Shown piece by piece: positions 8,073 through 18,771 of a stretch of DNA of 64,000 nt. The notes beneath the pieces are model-generated. The model did no database searches. It was given only the letters and a program-made list of their open reading frames with translations, and was not told the DNA's origin. This stretch comes from Pantanalinema sp. GBBB05 (lineage in GTDB: Bacteria > Cyanobacteriota > Cyanobacteriia > Leptolyngbyales > Leptolyngbyaceae), in the NCBI GenBank assembly GCA_016743235.1, contig VRZD01000008.1, positions 124,001-188,000 of the forward strand, in the 5' to 3' direction. The position numbers and the translations under genes are program-made. Positions within the stretch are counted from its first letter, which is position 1; the number at the start of each line of letters is the position of its first letter.

Positions 8073-11000
8073 ATGGCTGTGACCCGGAAACATTTATTTC
8101 AACTGTTGACTATTCTCCTGGGAGTGGGACTACTGCTTGATTTGGGCTCCCGACTAGGAGCAGAAATCCTCTGGTTTCAGGAAGTTCACTATCTAGCCGT
8201 ATTTCTGCTCAAATTTCAGGTACGCCTGCTTTTATTTGGCATTGTTACAGGAGGGACGGCAGCTTATTTATTCGGCAATCTGTGGCTGAGTCAGCGCTTG
8301 CAACATCCAGATTCACCTATTCAGGTCAATCCGCTCCCAGCAATCAGTGGCAAACAGCAGCAGGTGAGATCGACCGCTAGAGTGACTCTACAGCGATCGG
8401 CAGCGTCCTTAACTTCCGACACTCCAATTGCCTTGACACCAACCCTAAACTTGCGATCGCTGCTGCCCCTCACCCTAGGACTCAGTTTGTTACTAGGGGC
8501 CTTAGTAGTGTATTACGGTCATCTTGCCCTCCACTATTGGCAGATTGGTCCTACCCTTTCTACTCCACTCGTCGCTCGCATTCACCTGAATAACTTATGG
8601 CAGCTGGGTAGCGCTGTCAGCCATCAGATGTGGTGGGTAGGGGGTGGCGTGGGTATGGCGATCGTGCTGTTGATTAATCCTCAGTTCTGGCTAAGAGCGA
8701 TCGCGGTGACATTCAGCATCATGTTGGGGTGGTTGTTCTCCAAACAATGGGCAGTCATCCTGCAATTCCTCCATCCCACCACGTTCAATAGTCCTGACCC
8801 CTTGTTTGGGCGAGATATTAGCTTCTACATATTCACCTTACCGTCCTGGGAATTAGTTGAACTTTGGCTATTTGGTCTATTTCTAGCTGGATTTGTGACA
8901 GTAGCATTAACTTACCTACTGTCAGGAAACAGTCTCAGCCAAGGTCAGTTTCCAGGATTTTCATCCGCCCAGCAACGGCATTTATATGGAGTCGGTAGTG
9001 GGCTAATGGCCGTCATTGCCTTGAGTTACTGGCTGGGTCGATACGAACTGCTGTATTCGCCGCGCGGGATCGCGTTTGGTGCCAGTTATACCGATGTGAT
9101 GGCGCAACTTCCTGCCTATACGGGGTTAAGTCTGTTTGCCCTAGCGATCGCGGGATACCTGCTGTGGCGGACCCTGTTCTGGCAAGCTCAATCGCCCCAT
9201 CGTCATTGGCTTAAGCTGGGGTTAGGACTATTTAGCCTGTTGATTGTTGCAGGCATCATCCTGCCTGAAGTTGTGCAGTATTTGATTGTGCAGCCCAATG
9301 AACTCGCCCGAGAACGCCCATTTATTCAGCGCACGATTGCCTCAACCCGTCAGGCATTTGGGCTAGAAGCCATCAATGCCATCAACTTTGATCCCCAAGG
9401 ACAACTGACTGAAGCAGATCTGATTGCTAATAACTTAATTATTCGCAATATCCGTCTGTGGGATCAGCGCCCCCTGCTGGAAACCAATCGCCAATTACAG
9501 CAAATTCGTCCTTACTATCGCTTCCCTGATGCGGATATCGATCGCTACACGTTACAAACTGAGGTTCCTGCTCCTACGCCCGCCAATCTGCTGGATCAGC
9601 CAACTATTACCCCAACCACGCCAACGGAACAACGGCAGGTTCTGATCGCTGCCCGAGAGCTAGACTATAGTGCGGTGCCACAGGAAGCGCAAACCTGGGT
9701 AAACCGCCATCTGATTTATACCCATGGATACGGCTTTACGCTCAGTCCAGTCAATACTGTTGGCGCAGGTGGGTTGCCAGAATATTTTGTCAAAGACATT
9801 ACTGGTGGTGCAACTGGAGCATTAACAACCTCTAGCCCGGCGATCCGAGACAGTATTCCGATCGGACAGCCTCGCCTCTATTACGGTGAAATCGCTAACA
9901 CCTATGTCATGACAAAAACGCTGACGCGGGAATTGGATTTTCCTAACGGTAGTGATAATGCTTACAATATCTATGATGGTCAAGGCGGCATCAATATTGG
10001 TGATTGGTGGCGGCGGGGCTTATTTTCTATTTATTTGCGGGACTGGCAAATCTTATTTACCCGTGATTTTTTACCAGAGACGAAGGTATTGTTCCGGCGT
10101 AACATCAAACATCGAATTCAGGCAATTGCACCGTTTCTTCGCTACGACAGTGATCCCTACTTGGTCACCGCCGATACGTCAACCCCAAACCAACCTGATC
10201 AGAACTACCTGTACTGGGTTGTGGATGCTTATACCACCAGCGATCGCTATCCTTACTCAGATTTAGGCAGTGAAGGGATCAACTACATCCGCAATTCAGT
10301 CAAAGTCGTGATTGATGCCTATCATGGCTCGGTGAATTTCTATGTTGCTGATCCCAGCGATCCGATGATTACCACGTGGTCAACCGTCTTTCCTGACTTA
10401 TTTAAGCCACTCACCGCTATGCCTGCTACTTTGCGTAGCCATATTCGCTACCCAACAGACTTCTTCAAACTGCAATCAGAGCGGTTGATGACTTATCACA
10501 TGACTGATCCGCAGGTATTCTATAACCGGGAAGACCAGTGGCAGATTCCAAATGAAGTCTATGGGAATGAACCTCGTCCCGTGGAGCCGTATTACCTGAT
10601 TACTAGCTTGCCCATTGTCCCATTTGAAGAATTCATTCTGCTATTACCCTACACACCTCGCCAACGGACAAATTTAATTGCCTGGTTAGCAGCACGATCG
10701 GATGGCGAGAACTACGGCAAATTATTGTTGTATACCTTCCCAAAAGAGCGCTTAGTATTCGGTCCTGAGCAAATCGAAGCTCGGATTAATCAAGATCCGG
10801 TCATTTCTCAACAAATTTCGCTCTGGAATCGTCAAGGCTCACGAGCCATTCAAGGCAACTTACTGATTATCCCGATCGAGCGATCGCTTCTGTATGTAGA
10901 ACCACTTTACCTAGAAGCCATGCAAAATAGCCTGCCAACGTTGGTCAGAGTGATTGTGGCTTACGAAAATCGGATTGTGATGGCACCCACGTTAGAAGAA

Positions 11001-11081
11001 GCATTACAAGCCATTTTTAAACCGCAAGTTACACCTGGTACAATTGTGCGACCGGTAGAAGAACCAGCAGGAGGACAGTAG
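8073..11081 (+). CDS. UPF0182-family large membrane protein
   Basis: 1002 residues. The N-terminal third carries about seven hydrophobic segments (for example [51 protein letters not shown]). The rest is a large non-membrane region with the conserved blocks of UPF0182/COG1615 proteins: [42 protein letters not shown] and [14 protein letters not shown]. The family is widespread in cyanobacteria and actinobacteria and its function is unknown. The gene stands alone; a short hairpin follows it. The 154-bp gap to the upstream cluster argues against co-transcription. Confidence 0.93.
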   Translation: MAVTRKHLFQLLTILLGVGLLLDLGSRLGAEILWFQEVHYLAVFLLKFQVRLLLFGIVTGGTAAYLFGNLWLSQRLQHPDSPIQVNPLPAISGKQQQVRSTARVTLQRSAASLTSDTPIALTPTLNLRSLLPLTLGLSLLLGALVVYYGHLALHYWQIGPTLSTPLVARIHLNNLWQLGSAVSHQMWWVGGGVGMAIVLLINPQFWLRAIAVTFSIMLGWLFSKQWAVILQFLHPTTFNSPDPLFGRDISFYIFTLPSWELVELWLFGLFLAGFVTVALTYLLSGNSLSQGQFPGFSSAQQRHLYGVGSGLMAVIALSYWLGRYELLYSPRGIAFGASYTDVMAQLPAYTGLSLFALAIAGYLLWRTLFWQAQSPHRHWLKLGLGLFSLLIVAGIILPEVVQYLIVQPNELARERPFIQRTIASTRQAFGLEAINAINFDPQGQLTEADLIANNLIIRNIRLWDQRPLLETNRQLQQIRPYYRFPDADIDRYTLQTEVPAPTPANLLDQPTITPTTPTEQRQVLIAARELDYSAVPQEAQTWVNRHLIYTHGYGFTLSPVNTVGAGGLPEYFVKDITGGATGALTTSSPAIRDSIPIGQPRLYYGEIANTYVMTKTLTRELDFPNGSDNAYNIYDGQGGINIGDWWRRGLFSIYLRDWQILFTRDFLPETKVLFRRNIKHRIQAIAPFLRYDSDPYLVTADTSTPNQPDQNYLYWVVDAYTTSDRYPYSDLGSEGINYIRNSVKVVIDAYHGSVNFYVADPSDPMITTWSTVFPDLFKPLTAMPATLRSHIRYPTDFFKLQSERLMTYHMTDPQVFYNREDQWQIPNEVYGNEPRPVEPYYLITSLPIVPFEEFILLLPYTPRQRTNLIAWLAARSDGENYGKLLLYTFPKERLVFGPEQIEARINQDPVISQQISLWNRQGSRAIQGNLLIIPIERSLLYVEPLYLEAMQNSLPTLVRVIVAYENRIVMAPTLEEALQAIFKPQVTPGTIVRPVEEPAGGQ

Positions 11082-11130
11082 GTCGCAGTTCCAGCCACTA
11101 CTCATGCCTTAAATATGCTTCTCAGTAGCT

Positions 11131-11146
11131 GAAGTGATCACACTTC
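11131..11146 (+). terminator. short hairpin after the UPF0182 gene
   Basis: A 6-bp perfect stem (GAAGTG/CACTTC) with a 4-nt loop lies 50 bp after the stop, with no clear T-run. A weak candidate terminator. Confidence 0.3.
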
Positions 11147-11300
11147 TACTTAGTTAATTGAGTTAAAAGTGACATCAGCATCAACCATTGAGCATCAAGA
11201 GAAAGATATTTTTGATGTTTATTGTTGAACTTTAGGTTGAGGATATTCGCTGATTACATCAATAAGATTTAGTTGTAATCATGTTTAAGGCAGGTTTTTT

Positions 11301-11764
11301 ATGATCTCAACTTGGCTAGGTCGTACAGCGATCGTCAGTGCCGTAGCATTAGCTAGTTTACCCAATACGCCTCAATCTGCTAGTGCCCAAACCTGCATCC
11401 CCTTAAGGGCTGTAGGTGGAGGCATGACCGTAGTAGAAAAATCCGTTTCACCCCCTGGAACGGGTATCATTCGAGACAATTGGCATACAGACTTCCTCGT
11501 TCCTAGTAATCAATCATTTCGTCGGTATGTTGCCAACATTTTTCCTGTTAATGGGGGGATTACAATGTGCAAGTGCATCTAAAATACAATGACAACACCG
11601 CCGATACCATCTATAACCAGGTCATAGAATTACCCGAACGACAAGCTTTTGCGTTAACAGGGGTACCCCGAGCAAATGCTAATCCCTATCAAGTCAACCT
11701 GCAAGTTGGTGGCATTCCTGTGATCGGTAACTCCTATCGAATCTCTGTTTCTGGATGTAGTTAA
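11301..11764 (+). pseudogene. secreted small protein gene split by a frameshift in a G6 run
   Basis: Frame one (11301-11582) encodes a clear signal peptide (residues 1-29, ending SASA before QTC) and about 64 mature residues up to FPVNGG, then four out-of-frame codons and a stop. A second frame continues at once (NVQVHLKYNDNTADTIYN ...) to a stop at 11762-11764 and ends with a matching cysteine (SVSGCS). The junction is the six-G run at 11553-11558; one extra G would fuse both halves into a protein of about 154 residues with two cysteines suited to a disulfide. It is therefore a decayed gene, a phase-variable gene, or a sequencing error. I do not recognise the family. Confidence 0.7.
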
Positions 11765-11901
11765 TAGTCAGCAAGCTGCCCATCCCCATTCTCGATCGCG
11801 GCTAGAACGTCGGAAACGCAAGGCATTTTCATCCTGATTTCATATTGTCCTGACAAAGTAGATAGATAGGAAACTACTGAGCTTTAGAAGGACAAATCAC
11901 T

Positions 11902-14808
11902 ATGCAAGCTGTCCATCCGACTTCACCAAAGCCCCAGGCAGAACAGCAGATGAACCTTGTGATCGCAGCTACCTTCACCGCTGAACCGATCGCAGATAGC
12001 TTGTCATTTTGGATGGAAGAACTCGCCATTTCAGCCACGATCGAGTTTGCTCCATATAACCAAGTTTTTCAACAACTGCTCGCCCCATCTAGCCTACTAT
12101 CGACCAATCAGCAAGGCGTAAATATTATTTGTTTGCGCGTAGAAGATTGGTGTCGATTCAACCCAACCGATGGTGAATTGAGAAGTGGTCGAGCGGCGAT
12201 GCTCAAACGCAATGCCCAAGACCTGATCGCCGCTTTGAAAACTGCCGTCAGCCGCTCAAGCACACCTTATATTCTTTGCCTCTGCCCACCCTCAGCCACC
12301 AATCGTTCGGAGCAGAGCGAACTCTTGCAGCAGACAGAAACTTGGATAGTTGAGCACCTGAGTGGCCTCAAGGGACTGCACTTAATTCAGTTTCAGGATG
12401 TGCAGGCGCTATATCCAGTGGCTGAGTACTATGATCCCCAGCGCGATCGCTTGGGACATATTCCATTCACTGCCGAATTTTTTACAGCGTTAGGAACCGT
12501 TCTGGCTCGCAAAATTTATGCCTTGAACAGTCCACCTTATAAAGTGATCGTGCTTGACTGTGATAATACCCTCTGGAAAGGAGTGGTTGGGGAAGATGGT
12601 GTCCATGGGATTGACCTATCCTCCAATTGGCGAGCTGTGCAGTCCTTCATGGTGGCACAACAACAGGCGGGGATGCTGTTGTGTCTCTGTAGCAAAAACA
12701 ATGAAGCTGACGTCATGCAGGTGTTTGAGCAACGGCGAGATATGCCATTGAAACTAGAGCATTTGGTAGCATGGCGGATCAATTGGTTGCCAAAATCGGA
12801 AAACATCAAATCCTTAGCGGCTGAATTAAATCTGGGCTTGGATAGCTTCATTTTTATTGATGATAATCCAGTTGAATGTGCTGAAGTGAGTGCCAATTGT
12901 CCAGAGGTATTAACGCTCCAGTTACCGATCGATGGGGACATGCCGCAATTTCTCAACCACATTTGGGCGTTTGACCATTTACAAACCACAGAAGCAGACG
13001 CGCAACGAACCGTTCTATATCAGCAGAATTTAGAGCGGCAACGCTGCCAGCAAACCCTAACGCCGGAGGAATTTCTCAGTACGCTAGAGATGACGATCGA
13101 GATTGCGGAACCAACCGCAACGCAGCTCTCTAGAGTGGCTCAACTGACTCAACGCACTAATCAATTTAATTTCACAACAATTCGCCGGACCGAAGCTGAG
13201 ATTCAGCAGTTGATGCAGACAGGCATGGAATGCCGAACGGTAACAGTCCGCGATCGGTTTGGGGATTATGGACTAGTGGGGTTAATGCTATTTTCTACCG
13301 CTACCCATATTGTTCATTTGGATACCCTCTTACTGAGTTGCCGAGTGTTGGGACGCGGAGTCGAGCATCAGATGGTTCGCTACTTAGCAAAGTATGCGGA
13401 AGAACATCGGCTGACTCAGATCAATTTGAACTATATTCCAACTCAAAAAAATCGTCCGGCATTCAACTTCCTGGCAGCGATCGCTGGAGACTATCAACAA
13501 CCGAATGGGACTGGGTATTGCTTCCCGCTCCCCGTTCAGCAAGCTGCAACGATTACCTATACCTTAGAAACAACTCCTGCCACCTCCACTACCCCAACGA
13601 GGACAGCGCCTACAAAACCGATACCTGTTTCCCGGACTAGCAAATCCCAGCAACTTGGACGCATAGCGCTCAAATGCCATACCCCTCAAGCTATTCTGAC
13701 TGCCATTCAGAGCCAGCCACCAGTAGCTCACCCCTCTGTGGATCAGCCGTATGTTTTCCCGCGGACATCGACCGAGAATGACCTCAGTGCTTTATGGAGC
13801 CAACTACTGGGAATTTACCCAATCGGATTGATGGACAATTACTTTGAGTTGGGAGGCACTTCCCTACAAGCTGTCGAACTTTTTGCCCAAATTGAACAAT
13901 ACTTTGGCAAACGACTGCCTTTGACTAGCCTCTTAGAAGCCCCCACGATCGAAGAACTAGCTCAGTTAATTGACTCTAATGCAGGGGCTAATTCTGCAAC
14001 TGGCAAGATCAGTTCTGTGGTGCCATTAAATCATACTCAAGGAGTCACGCCACCGCTCTTCTTGATTCATCCGGGTGGTGGCGATGTTTTGCTATATCGC
14101 AACTTGGCTCAACAGTTGCAGCCCACTACTGCCGTATATGCGATTAAACCCTACAGTCGGAATGGCTACCCGATCGTGCATACTCAAATTCCTGAAATGG
14201 CTGCCTACTATATTCGGCAAATTCGCGCGATTCAACCCGAAGGACCTTATTGGCTGGGTGGATTTTGTGCCGGAGGTGTGATTGCTTTTGAAATGGCGTT
14301 ACAGCTTCAGCGCCAAGGGTTTGCAGTGCCTCAGGTTATCCTGATTAATTCGATCGACGTGCAAGAGAAACGGCGATGGGAGCAAGCCCACCCGAGATAC
14401 AGCCAGCTCACACTACGCTGGTGGAACTTGAAAACCCAGATCAAGATGTTGCTGTACCGCTTCGCTGTCGCTAAATTACCTCAACCACCGCAGTTTACCC
14501 GCAACATGACGGTGCTATCCGTTTACCAAGCGGCGGCTAATGCTTACACGCCCAAACGCCAATTCAATGGTGAGCTTTTACTGTTTAAGTCTCAGAAAAA
14601 TATCCTCGAAGATCCAAGTCATAGCGGCGATACCCACGATGCCTACTTTGGTTGGGGAAATCGGGCGACATTAGGAGTGAAAGTGTACGAAAATCCAGGA
14701 GATTTTCAGGGCATTCTGCAAGAACCTCATGTGAAGGAAATTGCTGAGCAATTACAGAGCCACATCAGTCCTCTCTCGCCTCCGAGGAGGCATCTGACCC
14801 TAGTTTAA
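11902..14808 (+). CDS. FkbH-like HAD/acyl-carrier protein/thioesterase fusion
   Basis: 968 residues in three parts. Residues about 15-540 match FkbH-type HAD-IIIC proteins: VLDCDNTLWKGVVGEDG with nucleophile Asp219, FIDDNPVE, and a GNAT-like tail (LLSCRVLGRGVEHQMV). FkbH proteins load glyceryl-type units from 1,3-bisphosphoglycerate onto carrier proteins. Residues about 620-690 are a carrier domain with phosphopantetheine Ser654 in LGGTSL. Residues about 715-950 form an alpha/beta-hydrolase thioesterase. Its nucleophile elbow reads GFCAG, giving Cys789 where type-I thioesterases usually have Ser; His943 in EPHVKEI fits the catalytic histidine. No NRPS or PKS module lies nearby, so this may be a self-contained three-carbon loading and release unit. 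An AGAAGGA ribosome binding site precedes the ATG. Confidence 0.9.
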   Translation: MQAVHPTSPKPQAEQQMNLVIAATFTAEPIADSLSFWMEELAISATIEFAPYNQVFQQLLAPSSLLSTNQQGVNIICLRVEDWCRFNPTDGELRSGRAAMLKRNAQDLIAALKTAVSRSSTPYILCLCPPSATNRSEQSELLQQTETWIVEHLSGLKGLHLIQFQDVQALYPVAEYYDPQRDRLGHIPFTAEFFTALGTVLARKIYALNSPPYKVIVLDCDNTLWKGVVGEDGVHGIDLSSNWRAVQSFMVAQQQAGMLLCLCSKNNEADVMQVFEQRRDMPLKLEHLVAWRINWLPKSENIKSLAAELNLGLDSFIFIDDNPVECAEVSANCPEVLTLQLPIDGDMPQFLNHIWAFDHLQTTEADAQRTVLYQQNLERQRCQQTLTPEEFLSTLEMTIEIAEPTATQLSRVAQLTQRTNQFNFTTIRRTEAEIQQLMQTGMECRTVTVRDRFGDYGLVGLMLFSTATHIVHLDTLLLSCRVLGRGVEHQMVRYLAKYAEEHRLTQINLNYIPTQKNRPAFNFLAAIAGDYQQPNGTGYCFPLPVQQAATITYTLETTPATSTTPTRTAPTKPIPVSRTSKSQQLGRIALKCHTPQAILTAIQSQPPVAHPSVDQPYVFPRTSTENDLSALWSQLLGIYPIGLMDNYFELGGTSLQAVELFAQIEQYFGKRLPLTSLLEAPTIEELAQLIDSNAGANSATGKISSVVPLNHTQGVTPPLFLIHPGGGDVLLYRNLAQQLQPTTAVYAIKPYSRNGYPIVHTQIPEMAAYYIRQIRAIQPEGPYWLGGFCAGGVIAFEMALQLQRQGFAVPQVILINSIDVQEKRRWEQAHPRYSQLTLRWWNLKTQIKMLLYRFAVAKLPQPPQFTRNMTVLSVYQAAANAYTPKRQFNGELLLFKSQKNILEDPSHSGDTHDAYFGWGNRATLGVKVYENPGDFQGILQEPHVKEIAEQLQSHISPLSPPRRHLTLV

Positions 14809-14948
14809 GCAGGATCGTTGCTCAGCCACCTATTTGGGCGAGCTTTGTATTCATGCATGATGCAGGGCAATTCAACCGATCGACAATTCTGCCTTATAAG
14901 ATGATGTTAAGCCGTTGAATTGTCCTCTCCCTCCTGAACCACGTTTGT

Positions 14949-15650
14949 ATGCGGATACTGTTTGTTGAAGATGAACCCGATCTGGGTGAAGCTGTTCATC
15001 AAGTGTTGCAACAGGAACGATATATTGTTGATTGGGTGCAAGATGGCACGGAAGCTTGGCACTACCTAAGCGATCCCTGGATTCAGTACAAACTGGCTGT
15101 TCTAGATTGGATGTTACCTGGAGTATCCGGCATTGAATTATGTCGGCGCTTGCGGGGGCAGAATAATCCACTACCAGTTCTTATGCTGACGGCTAAAGAC
15201 CAAATGGCAGACAAGGTGGCGGGGTTAGATGCTGGAGCCGATGATTATTTGATTAAACCTTTTGGAATGGAAGAACTCCTTGCTCGGGTGCGGGCACTGT
15301 TGCGACGATCGCCGCAATTTCAATCGCGGCAGTTACAGGTTGGGACATTGACCTTAGATTATGGCACATCGTCCTTAATCAGCCTGTCGCTCTCCGGTCA
15401 GCACCAGATTGCCTTAAGTGCAAAAGAGTTTCAGCTTTTAGAATATTTCATGCAACACCCTAATCAAATCCTGAATCGATCGCAAATTATGAATCAGCTT
15501 TGGGAAATGCAAGCTGAACCGATGAGTAATGTTGTCGCCGCACAGGTGCGGCTACTGCGTCGCAAACTGGCTGAACATGGGTATGACAATTTAATTGAAA
15601 CTCTCTATGGCTTAGGATATCGGTTCAATGCAGATCATGCCAACCAATAG
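14949..15650 (+). CDS. rppA: OmpR-family response regulator, RppA-like
   Basis: 233 residues. The receiver domain has acidic pocket Glu/Asp residues in VEDEPDL, phosphoacceptor Asp53 in VLDWMLPG, Thr81 and Lys103 in DYLIKPFG. The C-terminal half is an OmpR-type winged helix (LSAKEFQLLEYFMQHPNQIL ... VRLLRRKL ... LYGLGYRF). The pairing with the following kinase, and the overall sequence, resemble cyanobacterial RppA, linked to redox-dependent photosynthesis gene control and nickel sensing in Synechocystis. The symbol is a homology-style guess. The stop overlaps the kinase gene by 23 bp. Confidence 0.9.
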   Translation: MRILFVEDEPDLGEAVHQVLQQERYIVDWVQDGTEAWHYLSDPWIQYKLAVLDWMLPGVSGIELCRRLRGQNNPLPVLMLTAKDQMADKVAGLDAGADDYLIKPFGMEELLARVRALLRRSPQFQSRQLQVGTLTLDYGTSSLISLSLSGQHQIALSAKEFQLLEYFMQHPNQILNRSQIMNQLWEMQAEPMSNVVAAQVRLLRRKLAEHGYDNLIETLYGLGYRFNADHANQ

Positions 15651-17085
15651 CCTGTTTCAGAAAACACGGCTGCGTTTAGCCTTTTGGTATGCTGGTGTTA
15701 TGGGGCTACTCCTGAGTGCCAGTGGTTGGGTTGTGTATGAAGTCGTCAGCTACATCCGTTGGCAGGTAATTGATACCGAATTAGAATCGATCGCTGGTAT
15801 TCTACACGATGGATTAGAACCTTATCTAAAGCAGTCTAGTCAAATTGCCCCAGAGATTCAGAGCTTGTTACCTGGGGTCTGTTTAGCTGGCGAACTCTGT
15901 ATGCAGCACACTAACCAACCTGGACCACAAGTCTTGGGTCGGCTGCATAATGAAGGATACTACGCTCGGTTTCTAGACAAGTCGGGACGGGTGGTTGCTA
16001 CCCTAGGATTATTACCTGGACAAACTTCTGACCAGGCTAGGGATAAGACGAGTCTTCAGTTAGCGATCGATACTAGCTTGATCAACTGTTCTCACGGTTG
16101 TTTGGAAAAGCGCACATGGCAAATTCTCAATGTAGATGAGACGCTACGGTATCGCCAAGTTTCTCTCCTGCTCACTACTTCTACGACTGAAACCTGGGGC
16201 TATCTCCAGTTGGGAAAATCCCTGGAGGAATTTGATTGGTTTATCTTCAGGCTGCGGTTAATCTTTTTACTCGGATTACCTCTGGCTGTTGTCATGATTG
16301 CCGGAGCCGCATGGTGGATGGCAGGACTGGCAATGCGCCCCGTTTATCAGTCTTACCAACAAATCCAACAGTTCACTGCCGATGCAGCTCATGAACTGCG
16401 AACGCCCCTAGCAGCAATTCGGGCAACCGTTGAAGCGAATCTACGCAATGATCAGTTAACCCTGGAACAGGCTTGTGCTACCCTGCAAACGATTCATCGC
16501 CAAAATCATCGCCTATCTCAGTTGGTGCAGGATTTGCTGTTGCTATCACGTCTAGATTTACGGGTAATTACCCTTCAACATGCTGAGTGCTGCCTCAATG
16601 ATCTGATTAGTGACTTGTTAGAAGAATTTTTTCCTCTTGCGATTGCCGCAAACATCAAACTTGCCACGGATGTGCCAGGAGATCACCCACTAGTTGTTTT
16701 GGGTAATGAAGAGCAGCTCTACCGCCTATTAGCCAATTTGGTGACGAATGCTATTCACTATACGCCAGCACATGGTGAAGTCAGGGTGCGCTTAGAACGG
16801 AATGAAGGCTATGCGATCATCCAAGTTCAAGACACGGGAATTGGGATTTCTATCCCAGACCAAGCTCACATTTTTGATCGGTTCTATCGGGTGACTAGCG
16901 ATCGCTCCCGTGAAACTGGTGGTTCCGGTTTAGGTCTGGCAATTGCCCAAGCGATCGCTAAGTCTCATCAAGGGGATATCAAAGTTCAGAGTGAGTTAGG
17001 CAAGGGCAGCACATTCATCGTTCGGCTTCCTTTGAAATCAAATACTAATAGACTATCAATTGAATCCAAGGGAATTGACACTTAG
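15628..17085 (+). CDS. rppB: sensor histidine kinase, RppB-like
   Basis: 485 residues. Two membrane segments (about residues 17-37 and 206-230) flank a periplasmic sensor region that contains four cysteines (CLAGELC and NCSHGC), possibly metal- or redox-responsive. No clear HAMP domain separates the second membrane segment from the HisKA helix, where His255 lies in DAAHELRTPL. The ATPase has N (LANLVTNAIHYT), G1 (DTGIGIS), F and G2 (GGSGLGLAIAQ) boxes. It overlaps the response-regulator gene by 23 bp, so the two form a two-component system. A second ATG at 15637 is an alternative start. It ends 30 bp inside the convergent rhodanese gene. Confidence 0.9.
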   Translation: MQIMPTNSLFQKTRLRLAFWYAGVMGLLLSASGWVVYEVVSYIRWQVIDTELESIAGILHDGLEPYLKQSSQIAPEIQSLLPGVCLAGELCMQHTNQPGPQVLGRLHNEGYYARFLDKSGRVVATLGLLPGQTSDQARDKTSLQLAIDTSLINCSHGCLEKRTWQILNVDETLRYRQVSLLLTTSTTETWGYLQLGKSLEEFDWFIFRLRLIFLLGLPLAVVMIAGAAWWMAGLAMRPVYQSYQQIQQFTADAAHELRTPLAAIRATVEANLRNDQLTLEQACATLQTIHRQNHRLSQLVQDLLLLSRLDLRVITLQHAECCLNDLISDLLEEFFPLAIAANIKLATDVPGDHPLVVLGNEEQLYRLLANLVTNAIHYTPAHGEVRVRLERNEGYAIIQVQDTGIGISIPDQAHIFDRFYRVTSDRSRETGGSGLGLAIAQAIAKSHQGDIKVQSELGKGSTFIVRLPLKSNTNRLSIESKGIDT

Positions 17086-17424
17086 ATTACCACGCTGCAA
17101 CGGGTAGCCCATCTGCTGCCATGCCATCGTTCCCCCTTTTAGGTTATATACCTGATGATAGCCCTGCGAAACTAACCACTGAGCCGTAATCGCACTCCGA
17201 TGCCCGGATAAGCAGGTGAGGACGATCGCTTGATCTTTGGGAATATCTTGCAGAATCCGATTTTGGTTGAAGCGTTGCGCCCCAGGAATATGTCCCATCC
17301 AATATTCTATCCAACCACGTACATCAATAATCAGCAGCTGGTCTTGCCGTGCTTTCAGTTGAGCTGGAGTGAGTAAAACTGGATTGGTAACTTTCTGCTT
17401 GGTTGGTTTCGATGGCGATTTCAT
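17056..17424 (-). CDS. single-domain rhodanese
   Basis: 122 residues from the ATG at 17424, chosen because GAAAGGA stands 8 bp before it; an upstream in-frame start at 17469 would add 15 residues without a good ribosome binding site. One rhodanese domain: LLIIDVRGWIEYWMGHIPGA, active-site loop CLSGHRS with Cys71, and YNLKGGTMAWQ. It should transfer sulfane sulphur between thiols in the cytosol, but the partner is unknown. Its 3' end overlaps the kinase gene on the other strand by 30 bp. Confidence 0.92.
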   Translation of the reverse strand: MKSPSKPTKQKVTNPVLLTPAQLKARQDQLLIIDVRGWIEYWMGHIPGAQRFNQNRILQDIPKDQAIVLTCLSGHRSAITAQWLVSQGYHQVYNLKGGTMAWQQMGYPLQRGNLSVNSLGFN

Positions 17425-17547
17425 CAATGAGATCCTTTCAGCGATAATTAGTGATAGCCTGAACAGCACAAGCCTTCTAAATCAAGAGCGATGAGGATAG
17501 GTCGATGGAGCGATCAGAATGTATCAACTACCCATTTCCTCCTTATC

Positions 17548-17943
17548 TCAAACCTTACTCATTACGGAAAATGATTTAATAAACGGTCCTGCCATCCGAG
17601 GATCTTTAATCATGGCAGTGTAGTCTCCAACTCGAAATTGGAGCTTGCGGCTGATATACGCCATGCTTAGCCCCATCATGTTCAACCCTTTGGTTTTCCA
17701 CTGTTGCCAGTGCTCGCGATCGGCCCGCAAATCCCAATTGAGCGGTTGACCGTCATAAGCACCTGCCGCAACAACTCGCCCTGCTTCCACGGTCAGCACT
17801 CCGACTGGATTCGGATCATTTTCAAATCCGTAGCCAATCACAGAATTAAAATGGATCTTGGCAAGGGCATCAGCTAATTCGGGTTCTGCATTCCATTGCT
17901 GACCAAATGCCTGCATCCATTCTGGTGAAAATAACTCTGCCAT
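17548..17943 (-). CDS. SCP2 sterol-binding-fold protein
   Basis: 131 residues. The pattern HFNSVIGYGFE, GVLTVEAGRVVAAGAYDGQPLNWDLRA, and the C-terminal KLQFRVGDYTAMIKDPRMAGPFIKSF is that of small stand-alone SCP2-like domains, which bind lipids or other hydrophobic ligands in a tunnel. No signal peptide. It lies between the rhodanese and DUF3122 genes on the same strand with gaps of about 75-125 bp, so co-transcription is possible but not shown. Function is unknown beyond likely hydrophobic ligand binding. Confidence 0.88.
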   Translation of the reverse strand: MAELFSPEWMQAFGQQWNAEPELADALAKIHFNSVIGYGFENDPNPVGVLTVEAGRVVAAGAYDGQPLNWDLRADREHWQQWKTKGLNMMGLSMAYISRKLQFRVGDYTAMIKDPRMAGPFIKSFSVMSKV

Positions 17944-18015
17944 TACTGGTCTCCAAACTGGTAATTGTGTGCATTAGGATAGAGCTATCAAAGGATGTAA
18001 AGAGATTCATCCTTT

Positions 18016-18570
18016 TTAGTAATTTGCGACGGTTTGCCACTCCTCAACTAACAGTGGTGAAACGGCTAAGTTGATGGTTTCGCCACTGATGGTTGGCAAT
18101 GACAACTTGAGAGGAATTGTGGCTGGCAACTGGGCGATCAGGGGCTGAAGATTGTATTGCCCAATGTTGCCTACAGGTTGGGCAGCATTAGGAAAGATCG
18201 TGTTGGAAACATTTGTAGCGGTTAACGCCGCCCCTAATGAATTGGTTAATGTCAGAGGTTGGGTATGATCGAGTTCAACGACTCCTGGAAAGCCAACCAC
18301 CCTCAGCTCAAAACTAGCTTTACCATCAGAGCGAATCCGTTTAAATGCCACAGTTTGCCAGTTATTGCCATGCTGATCATTGAGAGTTTGGCGAGACTGA
18401 TATACAACCTGCCCAGGTGACTCCTCCAATTGTCGGATAGCGGCAGCAGCACTGGGAGGATGCCATAGACCGAAGCCTAGCAAAACAGCTAAGACAATTG
18501 CTCCCAGCCACAGGAACCACGAAAATACCTGTCGGATTTGACATCCCATCGATAGTCTTCTGCCCATCAC
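18016..18570 (-). CDS. exported DUF3122 protein
   Basis: 184 residues. A signal peptide or anchor spans about residues 14-43 (WFLWLGAIVLAVLLGFGLW ... AAAA). The mature part opens with IRQLEESPGQVVYQSRQTL and continues NNWQTVAFKRIRSDGKASFELRVVGFPG, which is the DUF3122 pattern found almost only in cyanobacteria. Function unknown; likely periplasmic or thylakoid-lumenal. The ATG at 18552 (codon 7) is an alternative start. Confidence 0.85.
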   Translation of the reverse strand: MMGRRLSMGCQIRQVFSWFLWLGAIVLAVLLGFGLWHPPSAAAAIRQLEESPGQVVYQSRQTLNDQHGNNWQTVAFKRIRSDGKASFELRVVGFPGVVELDHTQPLTLTNSLGAALTATNVSNTIFPNAAQPVGNIGQYNLQPLIAQLPATIPLKLSLPTISGETINLAVSPLLVEEWQTVANY

Positions 18571-18771
18571 CTGACAACCTATAACTGTTGACTTGGTTCG
18601 ACAACTTTGGTCTCACGCAATCATAATACTACTATAAAGTTATATAGTTTACAAGTCAAATATTTGACCTTGTACCTTGTTAGTTGGGGTAGATCCCTAA
18701 ATGCCTGCCTCAAACACTGTACTGATTGCGAGTGATTGTTTTGAGCTTGTCAATCCTGGTAAGATGCCTGG

